From positions 1 to 7,959 of the forward strand of contig JAUWME010000084.1 of NCBI GenBank assembly GCA_030613285.1: 7,959 nucleotides of DNA, given 5' to 3'. Positions 1 through 5,713 of this stretch are shown piece after piece. This stretch comes from Candidatus Zymogenus sp. GTDB lineage: Bacteria > Desulfobacterota > Zymogenia > Zymogenales > Zymogenaceae. A model generated the notes under the pieces. It made no database searches and was not told the DNA's origin. It saw only the letters and a program-made list of their open reading frames with translations. Position 1 is the first letter of the stretch; each line of letters starts with the position of its first letter. A program made the position numbers and the translations under genes.

Positions 1-468
1 AAGGCGTAAAATCCCGTGAGGGGATAGCAATCCCATATTCAGGATAACCCCGCGTTTTTCTATACTCTCCAGAAAATCAGAAAGTCCCCACAAACGCCCT
101 TCTTCATCCGCCGATCGCATTACAAACGCCTCGTTGTAGGCGACAATATCTTTGCGGTTTTCCTCGGTTACAGGCGCCGCACCCAGACCGCAGTTCCCGC
201 CGATACACGTCGTTATTCCCTGCATTACCATAGGCATCAGGATATCCTCGTGCTCCTCAAGATGAATCGAGAGGTCGGCGTGGGTGTGGATATCGACAAA
301 CCCGGGAGTAACCAAGTTCCCCCCAGCATCTACGGTCTCCTTGGATTTGGCATCGGAAAGGTTTCCCACCTTTTTTATCTTGCCGTTTAATACTGCCACA
401 TCGGCCAGAAAAGGTTCACCACCCGCACCGTCGACGACTGTTCCTCCCTTGATTATCAGATCAAACAT
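1..468 (-). CDS. N-acyl-D-amino-acid deacylase / D-aminoacylase family amidohydrolase, N-terminal part (cut by window edge)
   Basis: This is the first 156 residues of a metal-dependent amidohydrolase; the rest lies outside the window. Members usually run to roughly 480-580 residues and hydrolyse N-acyl-D-amino acids or related cyclic amides in the cytoplasm. The N-terminus has the small beta domain of the superfamily (IIKGGTVVDG, residues 5-14). The metal-binding HxH strand follows (FVDIHTHAD, 57-65; His61 and His63). The GNCG motif at 91-94 carries the cysteine that serves as a zinc ligand in characterised D-aminoacylases. SPHGILR (149-155) resembles the GHGTLR segment of the family. The ATG at 468 is supported by a GGAG ribosome binding site (476-479) seven bases upstream. 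The gene is divergent from the YihY-type gene. The family call is solid, but the exact substrate cannot be told from this fragment. Confidence 0.88.
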   Translation of the reverse strand, partial: MFDLIIKGGTVVDGAGGEPFLADVAVLNGKIKKVGNLSDAKSKETVDAGGNLVTPGFVDIHTHADLSIHLEEHEDILMPMVMQGITTCIGGNCGLGAAPVTEENRKDIVAYNEAFVMRSADEEGRLWGLSDFLESIEKRGVILNMGLLSPHGILRL

Positions 469-499
469 ATTTTATCTCCGTTTTCATATTTATACTTAC

Positions 500-526
500 C
501 GAATTCCCGCATTCACGGGAATGACA
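500..526 (-). repeat. Dispersed hairpin repeat, left copy 1 (dRS3-like core)
   Basis: The core at 503-522 fits ATTCCC-N8-GGGAAT, the pattern known as dRS3 in Neisseria, and is followed by TGACA. Read on the minus strand it begins TGTCATTCCC and ends GGGAATTCG, the same ends as the other copies in this window. The resemblance to dRS3 is in pattern only; common descent is not implied. Confidence 0.75.
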
Positions 527-536
527 TTTAACTATT

Positions 537-565
537 CTGTCATTGCCTGCTTGACAAAGGAATCC
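537..565 (+). repeat. Dispersed repeat, left copy 2
   Basis: The unit starts CTGTCATT, ends GGAATCC, and has GCTTGAC in the middle. A 24-base stretch spanning it and its left flank (532-555) is an exact reverse complement of 7888-7911 near the right end of the window. The arms pair poorly here, so this copy looks like a degenerate member of the family. Confidence 0.75.
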
Positions 566-571
566 ATTATA

Positions 572-601
572 CTGTCATTCTCAGCTTGACTGGGAATCCA
601 G
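572..601 (+). repeat. Dispersed repeat, left copy 3
   Basis: This unit starts CTGTCATT and ends GGGAATCCAG. It lies in tandem with the copy at 537-565, and both contain GCTTGAC. It matches the reverse complement of 7877-7906 at 27 of 30 positions. The arms ATTCTCA (577-583) and TGGGAAT (591-597) pair with one mismatch. Confidence 0.75.
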
Positions 602-615
602 AAGGATACTTTTGT

Positions 616-644
616 CGAATTCCCGCTTTTCAAGGGAATGACAG
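616..644 (-). repeat. Dispersed hairpin repeat, left copy 4
   Basis: ATTCCC (619-624) and GGGAAT (634-639) form an inverted repeat with a 9-base loop, followed by TGACAG, so the copy is inverted relative to the two before it. A flanking 17-base sequence beginning CAGAAGGATA occurs on both sides (599-615 and 642-658, 15 of 17 identical). This could be part of a longer repeat unit or a duplication. Confidence 0.7.
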
Positions 645-706
645 AAGGATATCTTTGTGGTAAGAGAAAGTGGCAATTTTTTTGACACCAGCACAGCAAA
701 AAGTCC

Positions 707-734
707 TTGCGAAAAAGAGTTTTCGGTCTATAAT
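707..734 (+). promoter_or_regulatory. Putative sigma-70-type promoter for the YihY-type gene
   Basis: A perfect -10 hexamer TATAAT (729-734) lies 16 bases after TTGCGA (707-712), which matches four of six -35 positions. Transcription would begin near 741, leaving a leader of about 50 bases. A better -35 match, TTGACA at 682-687, has no good -10 box at normal spacing. This is predicted from sequence only. Confidence 0.5.
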
Positions 735-788
735 TATAGATCATTGCAAAGTATACTTTAAATCAACCATTAAATCAAAAGGTAAATC

Positions 789-2210
789 ATGTTTAGAGGC
801 CCCCTCCTAAAGATAAAAAAGCGTATCATCGAAATCCTCACTATGAAGGTCGCCTCATCCCAAGAAGGCGAGATGACCGTGGCGAGTTTCATCCGAATGG
901 AGTGGAACACCATAAAGCTCATCTACCAGACGCTTGTGGGGAGGAACGTAATGGTAAGGGCCGCCGCCCTCACGTTTACGACACTCATCTCCTTAATCCC
1001 GTTGTTGGCCTTTGTGTTTTCCATTTTAACAGCCCTTCAGGTAGACAACAGGGTAAAGGCATATATCATCGATCATATTCCGGGCCTAAATGACATAGCA
1101 GACAAGGTAATTAGCGCCATCGACAACACAAATTTTGCTACCCTTGGGTCAATTGGGCTTTTTGTTACATTTCTGGGAATATTTGCTGCCATCGGTTCCC
1201 TGGAGCAGACTATTAACGATATTTGGGGAATACGCCAAAAACGGCCTTTTCTTGCCAGAACATCTTACTATACCAGCATCATCATCCTTGCGCCAATGAT
1301 AATCTTTTTGTCCATAGGAATCAATACGATTCTCGAAAGTAATGCCATCGTCGATTATCTCTCCGAGATATTTATCTTTTCAACTCTACTAAAAATATTC
1401 TTTCGCCTCGTGCCCTTTTTTATAATTTGGATACTTTTTACCTTTGTCTATAAGGTAATCCCCAACACAAAAGTCAAACTTGTCTCCGCCCTTTTCGGCT
1501 CTATGATTGGCGGTACTCTCTGGCAGCTTACCCTTTTTGTCTATACAAAGTTCCAATTTGGACTTGCACGATACCAGGCAATATATTCGGTTTTCGCATC
1601 GATCCCATTCTTCATGGTTTGGCTATATATTAGCTGGCTTATGATAATCCTTGGAGCCGTTGCGGCATACATTCACCAGAATTACAAAAGGTTCAGGAGC
1701 CACGCTGCAACAGAGAGGGTCAGCTTTTCCTTCCGTGAGCGACTTGCCCTGAGGGTCTTTATGCTAATCGCTATCAACTTCCACGAGGGTAAAAAGCCCA
1801 TGAACACAGACGAGCTTTCGGAGTTTCTGGATATTCCCGTCCACCTTCTAAATGACGTCCTCTTTGTCTTGAGAAAGGAGGAGTTAATCTCAGAGATTGC
1901 CAATGATGAGGGGAAATATTTGCCCATTCGAGACCTATCAAAGATAAGATTTACTGAGGTGATTGTGGCTTTAAGGGAGCACGGTGAAAATCCCCGTGAA
2001 CATATTACCGGGGCGGAGGAGGTCTTCTTGTCAGATACAATCGACAGTATATTGAGAGACGCTAATGTAAAATACAAGGATGTTACCTTTTTCGACCTTT
2101 GCAATACCCACGCAAAAGAGTATCTTAAAGAGTTGAATGCTCTGTCTGATAAAAACAAAGAGGCAAGGAGAGGGGTATCGATCAGGTCAATTTTTGTGAG
2201 GGACGACTAA
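789..2210 (+). CDS. YihY/UPF0761 (former 'ribonuclease BN') family membrane protein with C-terminal winged-helix-like domain
   Basis: This is a 473-residue inner-membrane protein of the YihY family. The family was once called ribonuclease BN, a name now considered wrong for it; its real function is unsettled. About six hydrophobic segments are visible, roughly at residues 57-81, 119-137, 163-181, 200-222, 231-252 and 268-293. Family signatures include RAAALTFTTLISLIPLLA (57-74), the segment ending NDIWG (143-147), YKVIPN (221-226), and YSVFASIPFFMVWLYISWL (266-284). The last 160 or so residues are soluble. Residues 315-385 (LRVFMLIAINF, then LSEFLDIPVHLLNDVLFVLRK) look like a winged helix-turn-helix, as in longer family members. 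The start is the ATG at 789 with a weak AAAAGG upstream; the ATG at 843 (Met19) is an alternative. A 70-codon gene begins four bases after the stop, suggesting co-transcription. Confidence 0.88.
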   Translation: MFRGPLLKIKKRIIEILTMKVASSQEGEMTVASFIRMEWNTIKLIYQTLVGRNVMVRAAALTFTTLISLIPLLAFVFSILTALQVDNRVKAYIIDHIPGLNDIADKVISAIDNTNFATLGSIGLFVTFLGIFAAIGSLEQTINDIWGIRQKRPFLARTSYYTSIIILAPMIIFLSIGINTILESNAIVDYLSEIFIFSTLLKIFFRLVPFFIIWILFTFVYKVIPNTKVKLVSALFGSMIGGTLWQLTLFVYTKFQFGLARYQAIYSVFASIPFFMVWLYISWLMIILGAVAAYIHQNYKRFRSHAATERVSFSFRERLALRVFMLIAINFHEGKKPMNTDELSEFLDIPVHLLNDVLFVLRKEELISEIANDEGKYLPIRDLSKIRFTEVIVALREHGENPREHITGAEEVFLSDTIDSILRDANVKYKDVTFFDLCNTHAKEYLKELNALSDKNKEARRGVSIRSIFVRDD

Positions 2211-2214
2211 AAAC

Positions 2215-2427
2215 ATGAAAGATGGGAAGAAGCGTGATGTTGTGAAAGAGAAGAAAGACGCAAAGGAAATTGAAGATGATTCATCATCCCAAAAAAATGA
2301 ATCCAGGGGGGCGGTAATTCCGCTGTGCCTCGGTGAGTTTGACCACAAAGATGCGCTGGCAATAAAAGAGCTTTGGGAGAAGACATGGTCTGCTGATTCG
2401 AGGTTTAAAAAAGTGAAATATGAATGA
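2215..2427 (+). CDS. Small, highly charged hypothetical protein
   Basis: I do not recognise this 70-residue protein. The first 30 residues are almost all lysine, aspartate, glutamate and serine, which suggests a disordered tail. The second half (residues 32-70) is more ordered, with a hydrophobic stretch AVIPLCLGE (33-41) and a probable helix ALAIKELWEKTW (48-59). The gene starts four bases after the stop of the YihY-type gene, on the same strand. GAGGGA lies about 11 bases upstream of the ATG, so translation could be coupled to the preceding gene. The tight spacing and biased composition favour a real gene. No family was identified, and a chance open frame remains possible. Confidence 0.45.
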   Translation: MKDGKKRDVVKEKKDAKEIEDDSSSQKNESRGAVIPLCLGEFDHKDALAIKELWEKTWSADSRFKKVKYE

Positions 2428-2683
2428 AAGGAGAGATGTAAGGGAAAATTGGAAAGGAGTGTATCATCAAAAGGGGGGGGGAAGGCCGGGGGATTATTCG
2501 GTGAATACAGACTGGGGGGTAAAATCGCTTCAAATATTCTATTTATGTTTGAAAAGGGAAGAGTTAAAAAACAAAATTTTTCCTTGCTTTAATATCGACA
2601 ATTTAGCAAAATAAGGAATATTACTTTTTTTAAGGATAATACTAATTTAAAACAATTAATTTAATATTTAAAGGAGGTATTAA
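2428..2683 (+). other. Intergenic leader ahead of the V4R gene, with a run of nine G
   Basis: I see no convincing gene here. The left part is purine-rich and contains nine consecutive G (2473-2481) followed by a second G-rich cluster. The right part (about 2560-2670) is very rich in A and T, as expected for a promoter and leader, but no -35/-10 pair stands out. TCGACA at 2595-2600 with TATTAC at 2619-2624 is a weak candidate. No intrinsic terminator for the upstream genes is visible. Confidence 0.5.
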
Positions 2684-3574
2684 ATGTCTGGCAGTGGGAA
2701 TAAGGTTATCTGGGACATGGGGAAGGGCCATGTAAATCTCGTTGGAGATGCAGATACAAAGAGAGTTTTTATTATAAGGGAAGGGTTTATGCAAGGTTTT
2801 GTTGAGGAAATAATAAATGTTGCTGGGAAAGTGACCCTTGCGATGATTCTCAGGAAAACATTAGAGAAATTAGGAACAGGAGGTGTGGAAAAATCAAACT
2901 GGGGCTCTTTTAAAAAATATAATGATGAGCAGATTCTCCCTGTGAAAATTGAGGAGAGCAATATTCCCGATTTTTTTAAATGGGATGGAGTGAATAGGGA
3001 CCTCGTTAGCATTGCAAATACTGATTATAATATTTGGACAGTTGAATCGTTGCAAAAGTTTAAAGAAGCCATGACAGATGTTTTAACAGAAAGAGGAAGT
3101 TCAGCAATTCTCCACAGCGTAACAAAGAGGGGAGCAATGGCGGTAGGGAATAAGATCATCTCCGAATATGGATGGGACGACCTTGACGCTTCCATGGCCA
3201 CCATGGATGGGGTTTTTAAGTTTACTTTTACCACCATGGGATGGGGTCAATCCAGGGCAATAGCTCAAAGGGGGAATGACGGAAATTATGTGATCTTTTC
3301 AAAATATTGGAATTCTTTTGAGGCAGCAGGGAAAAAGTCATCTTTGCCCATTTGTAATATAATGCGAGGCTTTTTAGAGGGAATAGCGGAGAGCTTAGGT
3401 TCCACACTGGGTGGTCAAGTGTCCGAGTCCCGGGAGGTAAAGTGTGTTTCTATGGGTGATAAATATTGTGCTTTTGTAGTGAAGTTCAAACAGAAGTTGA
3501 CAAAGGCTCTCGACTGGAAGGAGTTGGAGGGGGAGTGGCAGGCTCTGGATGCGGTTGACCTCAAGCCCGAATAA
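2684..3574 (+). CDS. V4R (4-vinyl reductase-type) domain protein, stand-alone
   Basis: This is a 296-residue soluble protein whose C-terminal part is a V4R small-molecule-binding domain, roughly residues 205-268. The diagnostic run is NSFEAAG (210-216), then PICNIMRGFLEGIAESLG (222-239), then EVKCVSMGDKYCAFVV (251-266). Cys224, Cys254 and Cys262 correspond to the zinc-site cysteines of the XylR/DmpR/MopR sensory domains, and Glu248 or Glu251 could complete the site. The N-terminal 200 residues are less recognisable. The stretch at 26-65 (KRVFIIREGFMQGFVEEI onward) and that at 139-195 both read like the alpha/beta region that precedes V4R domains, so a degenerate internal duplication is possible. 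There is no DNA-binding, AAA+ or kinase output domain and no membrane segment. AAGGAGGT (2671-2678) five bases before the ATG fixes the start. The ligand is unknown. Confidence 0.82.
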   Translation: MSGSGNKVIWDMGKGHVNLVGDADTKRVFIIREGFMQGFVEEIINVAGKVTLAMILRKTLEKLGTGGVEKSNWGSFKKYNDEQILPVKIEESNIPDFFKWDGVNRDLVSIANTDYNIWTVESLQKFKEAMTDVLTERGSSAILHSVTKRGAMAVGNKIISEYGWDDLDASMATMDGVFKFTFTTMGWGQSRAIAQRGNDGNYVIFSKYWNSFEAAGKKSSLPICNIMRGFLEGIAESLGSTLGGQVSESREVKCVSMGDKYCAFVVKFKQKLTKALDWKELEGEWQALDAVDLKPE

Positions 3575-3609
3575 AGAGCACATCCACTTTTTTGTGAGGG
3601 GTAAGTTAA

Positions 3610-3735
3610 ATGTCGGGAGTAGAAAAAAGACTGGACATACCCTTTACTTTGTGCTATAGAGCTATAGAGTATCATCTCTTGAAGAGTGATGGCGTAAAGG
3701 GTGGTGAGGAAGGACATAAGGGAAAGTTTTTATAG
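3610..3735 (+). CDS. Possible small ORF of 41 codons (doubtful)
   Basis: An ATG at 3610 is preceded at eight bases by GAGGGG (3596-3601) and opens a 41-codon frame ending TAG. The predicted peptide begins MSGVEKRLDIPFTLCYRAIE and ends in a lysine- and glycine-rich tail. I do not recognise it. It fills most of the gap between the V4R gene and the kinase gene. The good ribosome binding site is the only positive evidence, and chance is a strong alternative. Confidence 0.22.
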   Translation: MSGVEKRLDIPFTLCYRAIEYHLLKSDGVKGGEEGHKGKFL

Positions 3736-3814
3736 GGTTATTTCTTCTAATCTCTGATACCATCCATAAAGAATGAAATAGTATTCTTTGATATTGAAGC
3801 ACAATGACAGATAT

Positions 3815-4459
3815 ATGCATAAGGCCAGATACATCGCCCTGGAAGGACCCATCGGCGTGGGAAAAACATCTCTGGCCGCACAACTGGCGAATGAATTTTC
3901 GGCCAGGACGCTCTTTGAAAATGTTGAAGAAAACCCGTTTTTGGAAGAATTTTACAAGAACCGCAAAAAAAGCGGTTTTAAGACACAGCTCTTTTTTCTC
4001 CTTTCACGTTACCAGCAGCAACTCGAACTTGTTGAGTCCGACCTTTTCAACAGGGTAACCGTAACTGACTACATCTTTCAAAAGGATAGGATTTTTGCCT
4101 ATCTCAACCTTGACGAGCACGAAATTGCCCTTTACGAGCAGGTCTACCGCATCCTCGATCCAAAGGTTCCAAGTCCCGACCTCGTGATCTATCTTCAGGC
4201 AGATTTGGACATGATCTTAAGGAGGATTAAGAAGAGGGGACATTCCTACGAAAAGAATATCGATGTTGATTATCTCGCAAGTGTAATCTCGGCATACAAC
4301 GAGTTCTTTTTTTACTACACCGAAACTCCCCTTTTGGTTATAAGCACAAGCAATATCGATTTTGTAGCAAACAGGGGAGATTTTAATGAACTGGTAAAAG
4401 AGATAAAAAAATTCAAATCGGGTACCCAATACTTCGTGCCGCTTGGATCTACGCCTTAG
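3815..4459 (+). CDS. Deoxynucleoside kinase (deoxyadenosine/deoxyguanosine/deoxycytidine kinase family)
   Basis: This 214-residue cytoplasmic enzyme would phosphorylate deoxynucleosides with ATP in the nucleotide salvage pathway. The P-loop GPIGVGKT is at residues 11-18. EENPFLEEFY (38-47) and TQLFFLLSRYQQ (57-68, with Gln58 in the place of the base-reading glutamine) follow. VTDYIFQKDRIFA (83-95) holds the probable catalytic Asp85. The LID segment RRIKKRGHSYE (136-146) carries the phosphate-binding arginines. Length is normal for bacterial members. The ATG at 3815 is chosen because MHKARYIALEGPIG matches the usual short lead-in to the P-loop; a TTG at 3788 would add nine residues, and neither has a strong ribosome binding site. 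Family members differ in base preference and this sequence does not settle it. From memory, the gene is often found beside pan genes, commonly with folK, in deltaproteobacteria; folK is absent here. Confidence 0.88.
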   Translation: MHKARYIALEGPIGVGKTSLAAQLANEFSARTLFENVEENPFLEEFYKNRKKSGFKTQLFFLLSRYQQQLELVESDLFNRVTVTDYIFQKDRIFAYLNLDEHEIALYEQVYRILDPKVPSPDLVIYLQADLDMILRRIKKRGHSYEKNIDVDYLASVISAYNEFFFYYTETPLLVISTSNIDFVANRGDFNELVKEIKKFKSGTQYFVPLGSTP

Positions 4460-4688
4460 CGTTCAGTGTTTAGCGCTATTGTAACATTGGCTCAGGGCAG
4501 GACTGGGACGGACACAAGAAATGTGGCGGGAAAATTGAGTGAGTAAGAAAGAATAAAAACCGAATAACCCAGATAGTTGGAAGGTTTTACACTACCAGCA
4601 ATTAATGTAGGGACTTCAGGTTTTCCCAGACTCAAACTCATAACTGTAAATTCCCCTCCACTATTTCTTAGGGTGGTAAATCGAAACA

Positions 4689-4768
4689 TAAATTCTAAAT
4701 TGGAAGTTTAGGTTAAAGTCGATTCCCCCCGTGTCCCCAGGGCACGGGGGGTTTTATTTTAGAATTTA
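4689..4768 (+). promoter_or_regulatory. Eleven-base inverted repeat enclosing the pre-panB terminator
   Basis: TAAATTCTAAA at 4689-4699 is the exact reverse complement of TTTAGAATTTA at 4758-4768. The terminator hairpin lies between the arms, and the right arm begins inside the terminator's T-tract. In RNA the outer helix could compete with, or extend, the terminator. This is an observation of complementarity; a regulatory role is inferred. Confidence 0.5.
4725..4760 (+). terminator. Strong intrinsic terminator upstream of panB
   Basis: A perfect nine-pair stem, CCCCCCGTG (4725-4733) with CACGGGGGG (4743-4751), closes a nine-base loop and is followed directly by TTTTATTTT (4752-4760). On the minus strand the hairpin has no T-tract, so it acts on plus-strand transcription only. 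It sits just 38 bases before the panB ATG. It may end the upstream transcript, with panB needing its own start, or act as an attenuator in the panB leader. Confidence 0.85.
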
Positions 4769-4798
4769 GTTGATCTAAACCAAAAAGGAGGAAATTGG

Positions 4799-5602
4799 AT
4801 GACAAGGAAAATTACAATTTTGGATTTGAAGAAGATGAAGGACGAAGGCGAGAAGATCACCATGATAACCGCCTACGATTTTTGCTTTGCAAAAATATTT
4901 TCGGACGCTGGGATAGACATAATCCTTGTGGGTGATAGCGCCGCAAACGTGGTCTGTGGCATGGACTCGACGCTGCCCATAACGATGGACGAGATGATAT
5001 TTCTGAGCCGCGCGGTCGCACGGGCAAAACCGGATGCCTTGATTGTTGGAGATATGCCCTTTATGAGCTACCACACCTCTGTGGATGAAGCCGTTGCAAA
5101 CGCCGGCCGTTTTATAAAGGAGGGGTTTGCCGAAACAGTCAAGCTTGAGGGGGGACAAAACGTCAAAGAGAAGATAATGGCCATGACCGATATGGACATC
5201 CCGGTTATGGGGCACATTGGGCTTACTCCCCAATCTGTTCACAAGATGGGTGGTTACAAGGTGCAGGGGAAAGACGATGTCAGCAGGAAAAAGCTTTTGA
5301 ACGATGCAAAGGCCGTTGAAGAAGCGGGGGCGTTTGCTGTCGTCCTTGAGGCGGTGCCGTCAGACCTCGCAAAAGAGATTACAGAATCTATCGACATTCC
5401 CACCATCGGCATTGGGGCGGGGATTGACTGTGATGGTCAGGTCCTTGTGATGCATGACATTCTGGGCCTTACCTTTGGAAAGAGGCCGAAGTTTGTTAAG
5501 GAATACGTCAATCTGAAGGAGACCATAGAAAATACAGTTAAGGAATTTATCGACGAGGTGCACGATGAAAAGTTCCCCACAGATAAACACATCTATTCTT
5601 AA
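4799..5602 (+). CDS. panB: 3-methyl-2-oxobutanoate hydroxymethyltransferase (ketopantoate hydroxymethyltransferase)
   Basis: PanB transfers a hydroxymethyl group from 5,10-methylenetetrahydrofolate to 2-oxoisovalerate, giving ketopantoate, the first committed step of pantothenate synthesis. It is a cytoplasmic TIM-barrel enzyme needing a divalent metal. The 267 residues match the family's usual length. Metal and substrate residues are in place: VGDSAANVV (44-52, Asp46), GDMPFMSYH (84-92, Asp85), KLEGG (115-119, Glu117) and the catalytic glutamate in VVLEAVPSDLA (181-191, Glu184). The late motif PTIGIGAG (201-208) is also present. AAGGAGG (4785-4791) seven bases before the ATG fixes the start. 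A strong terminator stands just upstream, so transcription across this point is likely controlled or newly started. No missing residues or frame breaks are seen. Confidence 0.97.
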   Translation: MTRKITILDLKKMKDEGEKITMITAYDFCFAKIFSDAGIDIILVGDSAANVVCGMDSTLPITMDEMIFLSRAVARAKPDALIVGDMPFMSYHTSVDEAVANAGRFIKEGFAETVKLEGGQNVKEKIMAMTDMDIPVMGHIGLTPQSVHKMGGYKVQGKDDVSRKKLLNDAKAVEEAGAFAVVLEAVPSDLAKEITESIDIPTIGIGAGIDCDGQVLVMHDILGLTFGKRPKFVKEYVNLKETIENTVKEFIDEVHDEKFPTDKHIYS

Positions 5603-5649
5603 TTGTCTGCTTTTTTGAGATGGTGCGGTTTTGTTGGTGGATTTTGATA

Positions 5650-5678
5650 TTGACTTTGATTAGAAAGTGTAATATTTT
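5650..5678 (+). promoter_or_regulatory. Weak candidate promoter between panB and panC
   Basis: TTGACT (5650-5655) is followed after 17 bases by TATTTT (5673-5678), which matches four of six -10 positions. The panB-panC gap of 111 bases is AT-rich and long for tightly coupled genes, so a secondary start is conceivable. Evidence is slight. Confidence 0.2.
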
Positions 5679-5713
5679 AAATCACTAATAGTAACCAAGC
5701 AAGGGAGTCAACG

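Larger units (their letters stand above)
4460..4798. other. Non-coding region between the kinase gene and panB
   Basis: These 339 bases contain no convincing gene. A 65-codon minus-strand frame (4492-4689) has no ribosome binding site and no family resemblance. The beginning carries two TTAGCG words close together. The right end holds the terminator and inverted repeat described separately, then the panB ribosome binding site. The stretch 4560-4690 is long for a simple spacer and may be a structured leader, but I could not draw a conserved fold. Confidence 0.5.

Noticed and set aside
500..644. CRISPR-like array at the left repeat cluster
   Set aside because: Units alternate in orientation, differ in core sequence and are separated by only 6-15 bases, so there are no regular repeats with unique spacers.
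682..687. TTGACA as the -35 box for the YihY-type gene
   Set aside because: No acceptable -10 hexamer 16-18 bases downstream; the TATAAT at 729 is too far away.
1682..2158. 158-codon minus-strand frame opposite the YihY tail
   Set aside because: Antisense shadow of a coding region, serine- and leucine-rich, with no start signal.
2420..2614. 64-codon plus-strand frame overlapping the end of the small charged gene
   Set aside because: No properly spaced ribosome binding site, runs through the G9 tract, and the peptide shows no domain-like composition.
4492..4689. 65-codon minus-strand frame in the gap before panB
   Set aside because: No ribosome binding site, no recognised family, and it is opposite in direction to all neighbours; most likely chance.
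4775..5242. 155-codon minus-strand frame opposite panB
   Set aside because: It lies antisense to clearly conserved panB codons and its peptide is rich in His and Tyr, typical of a shadow frame.
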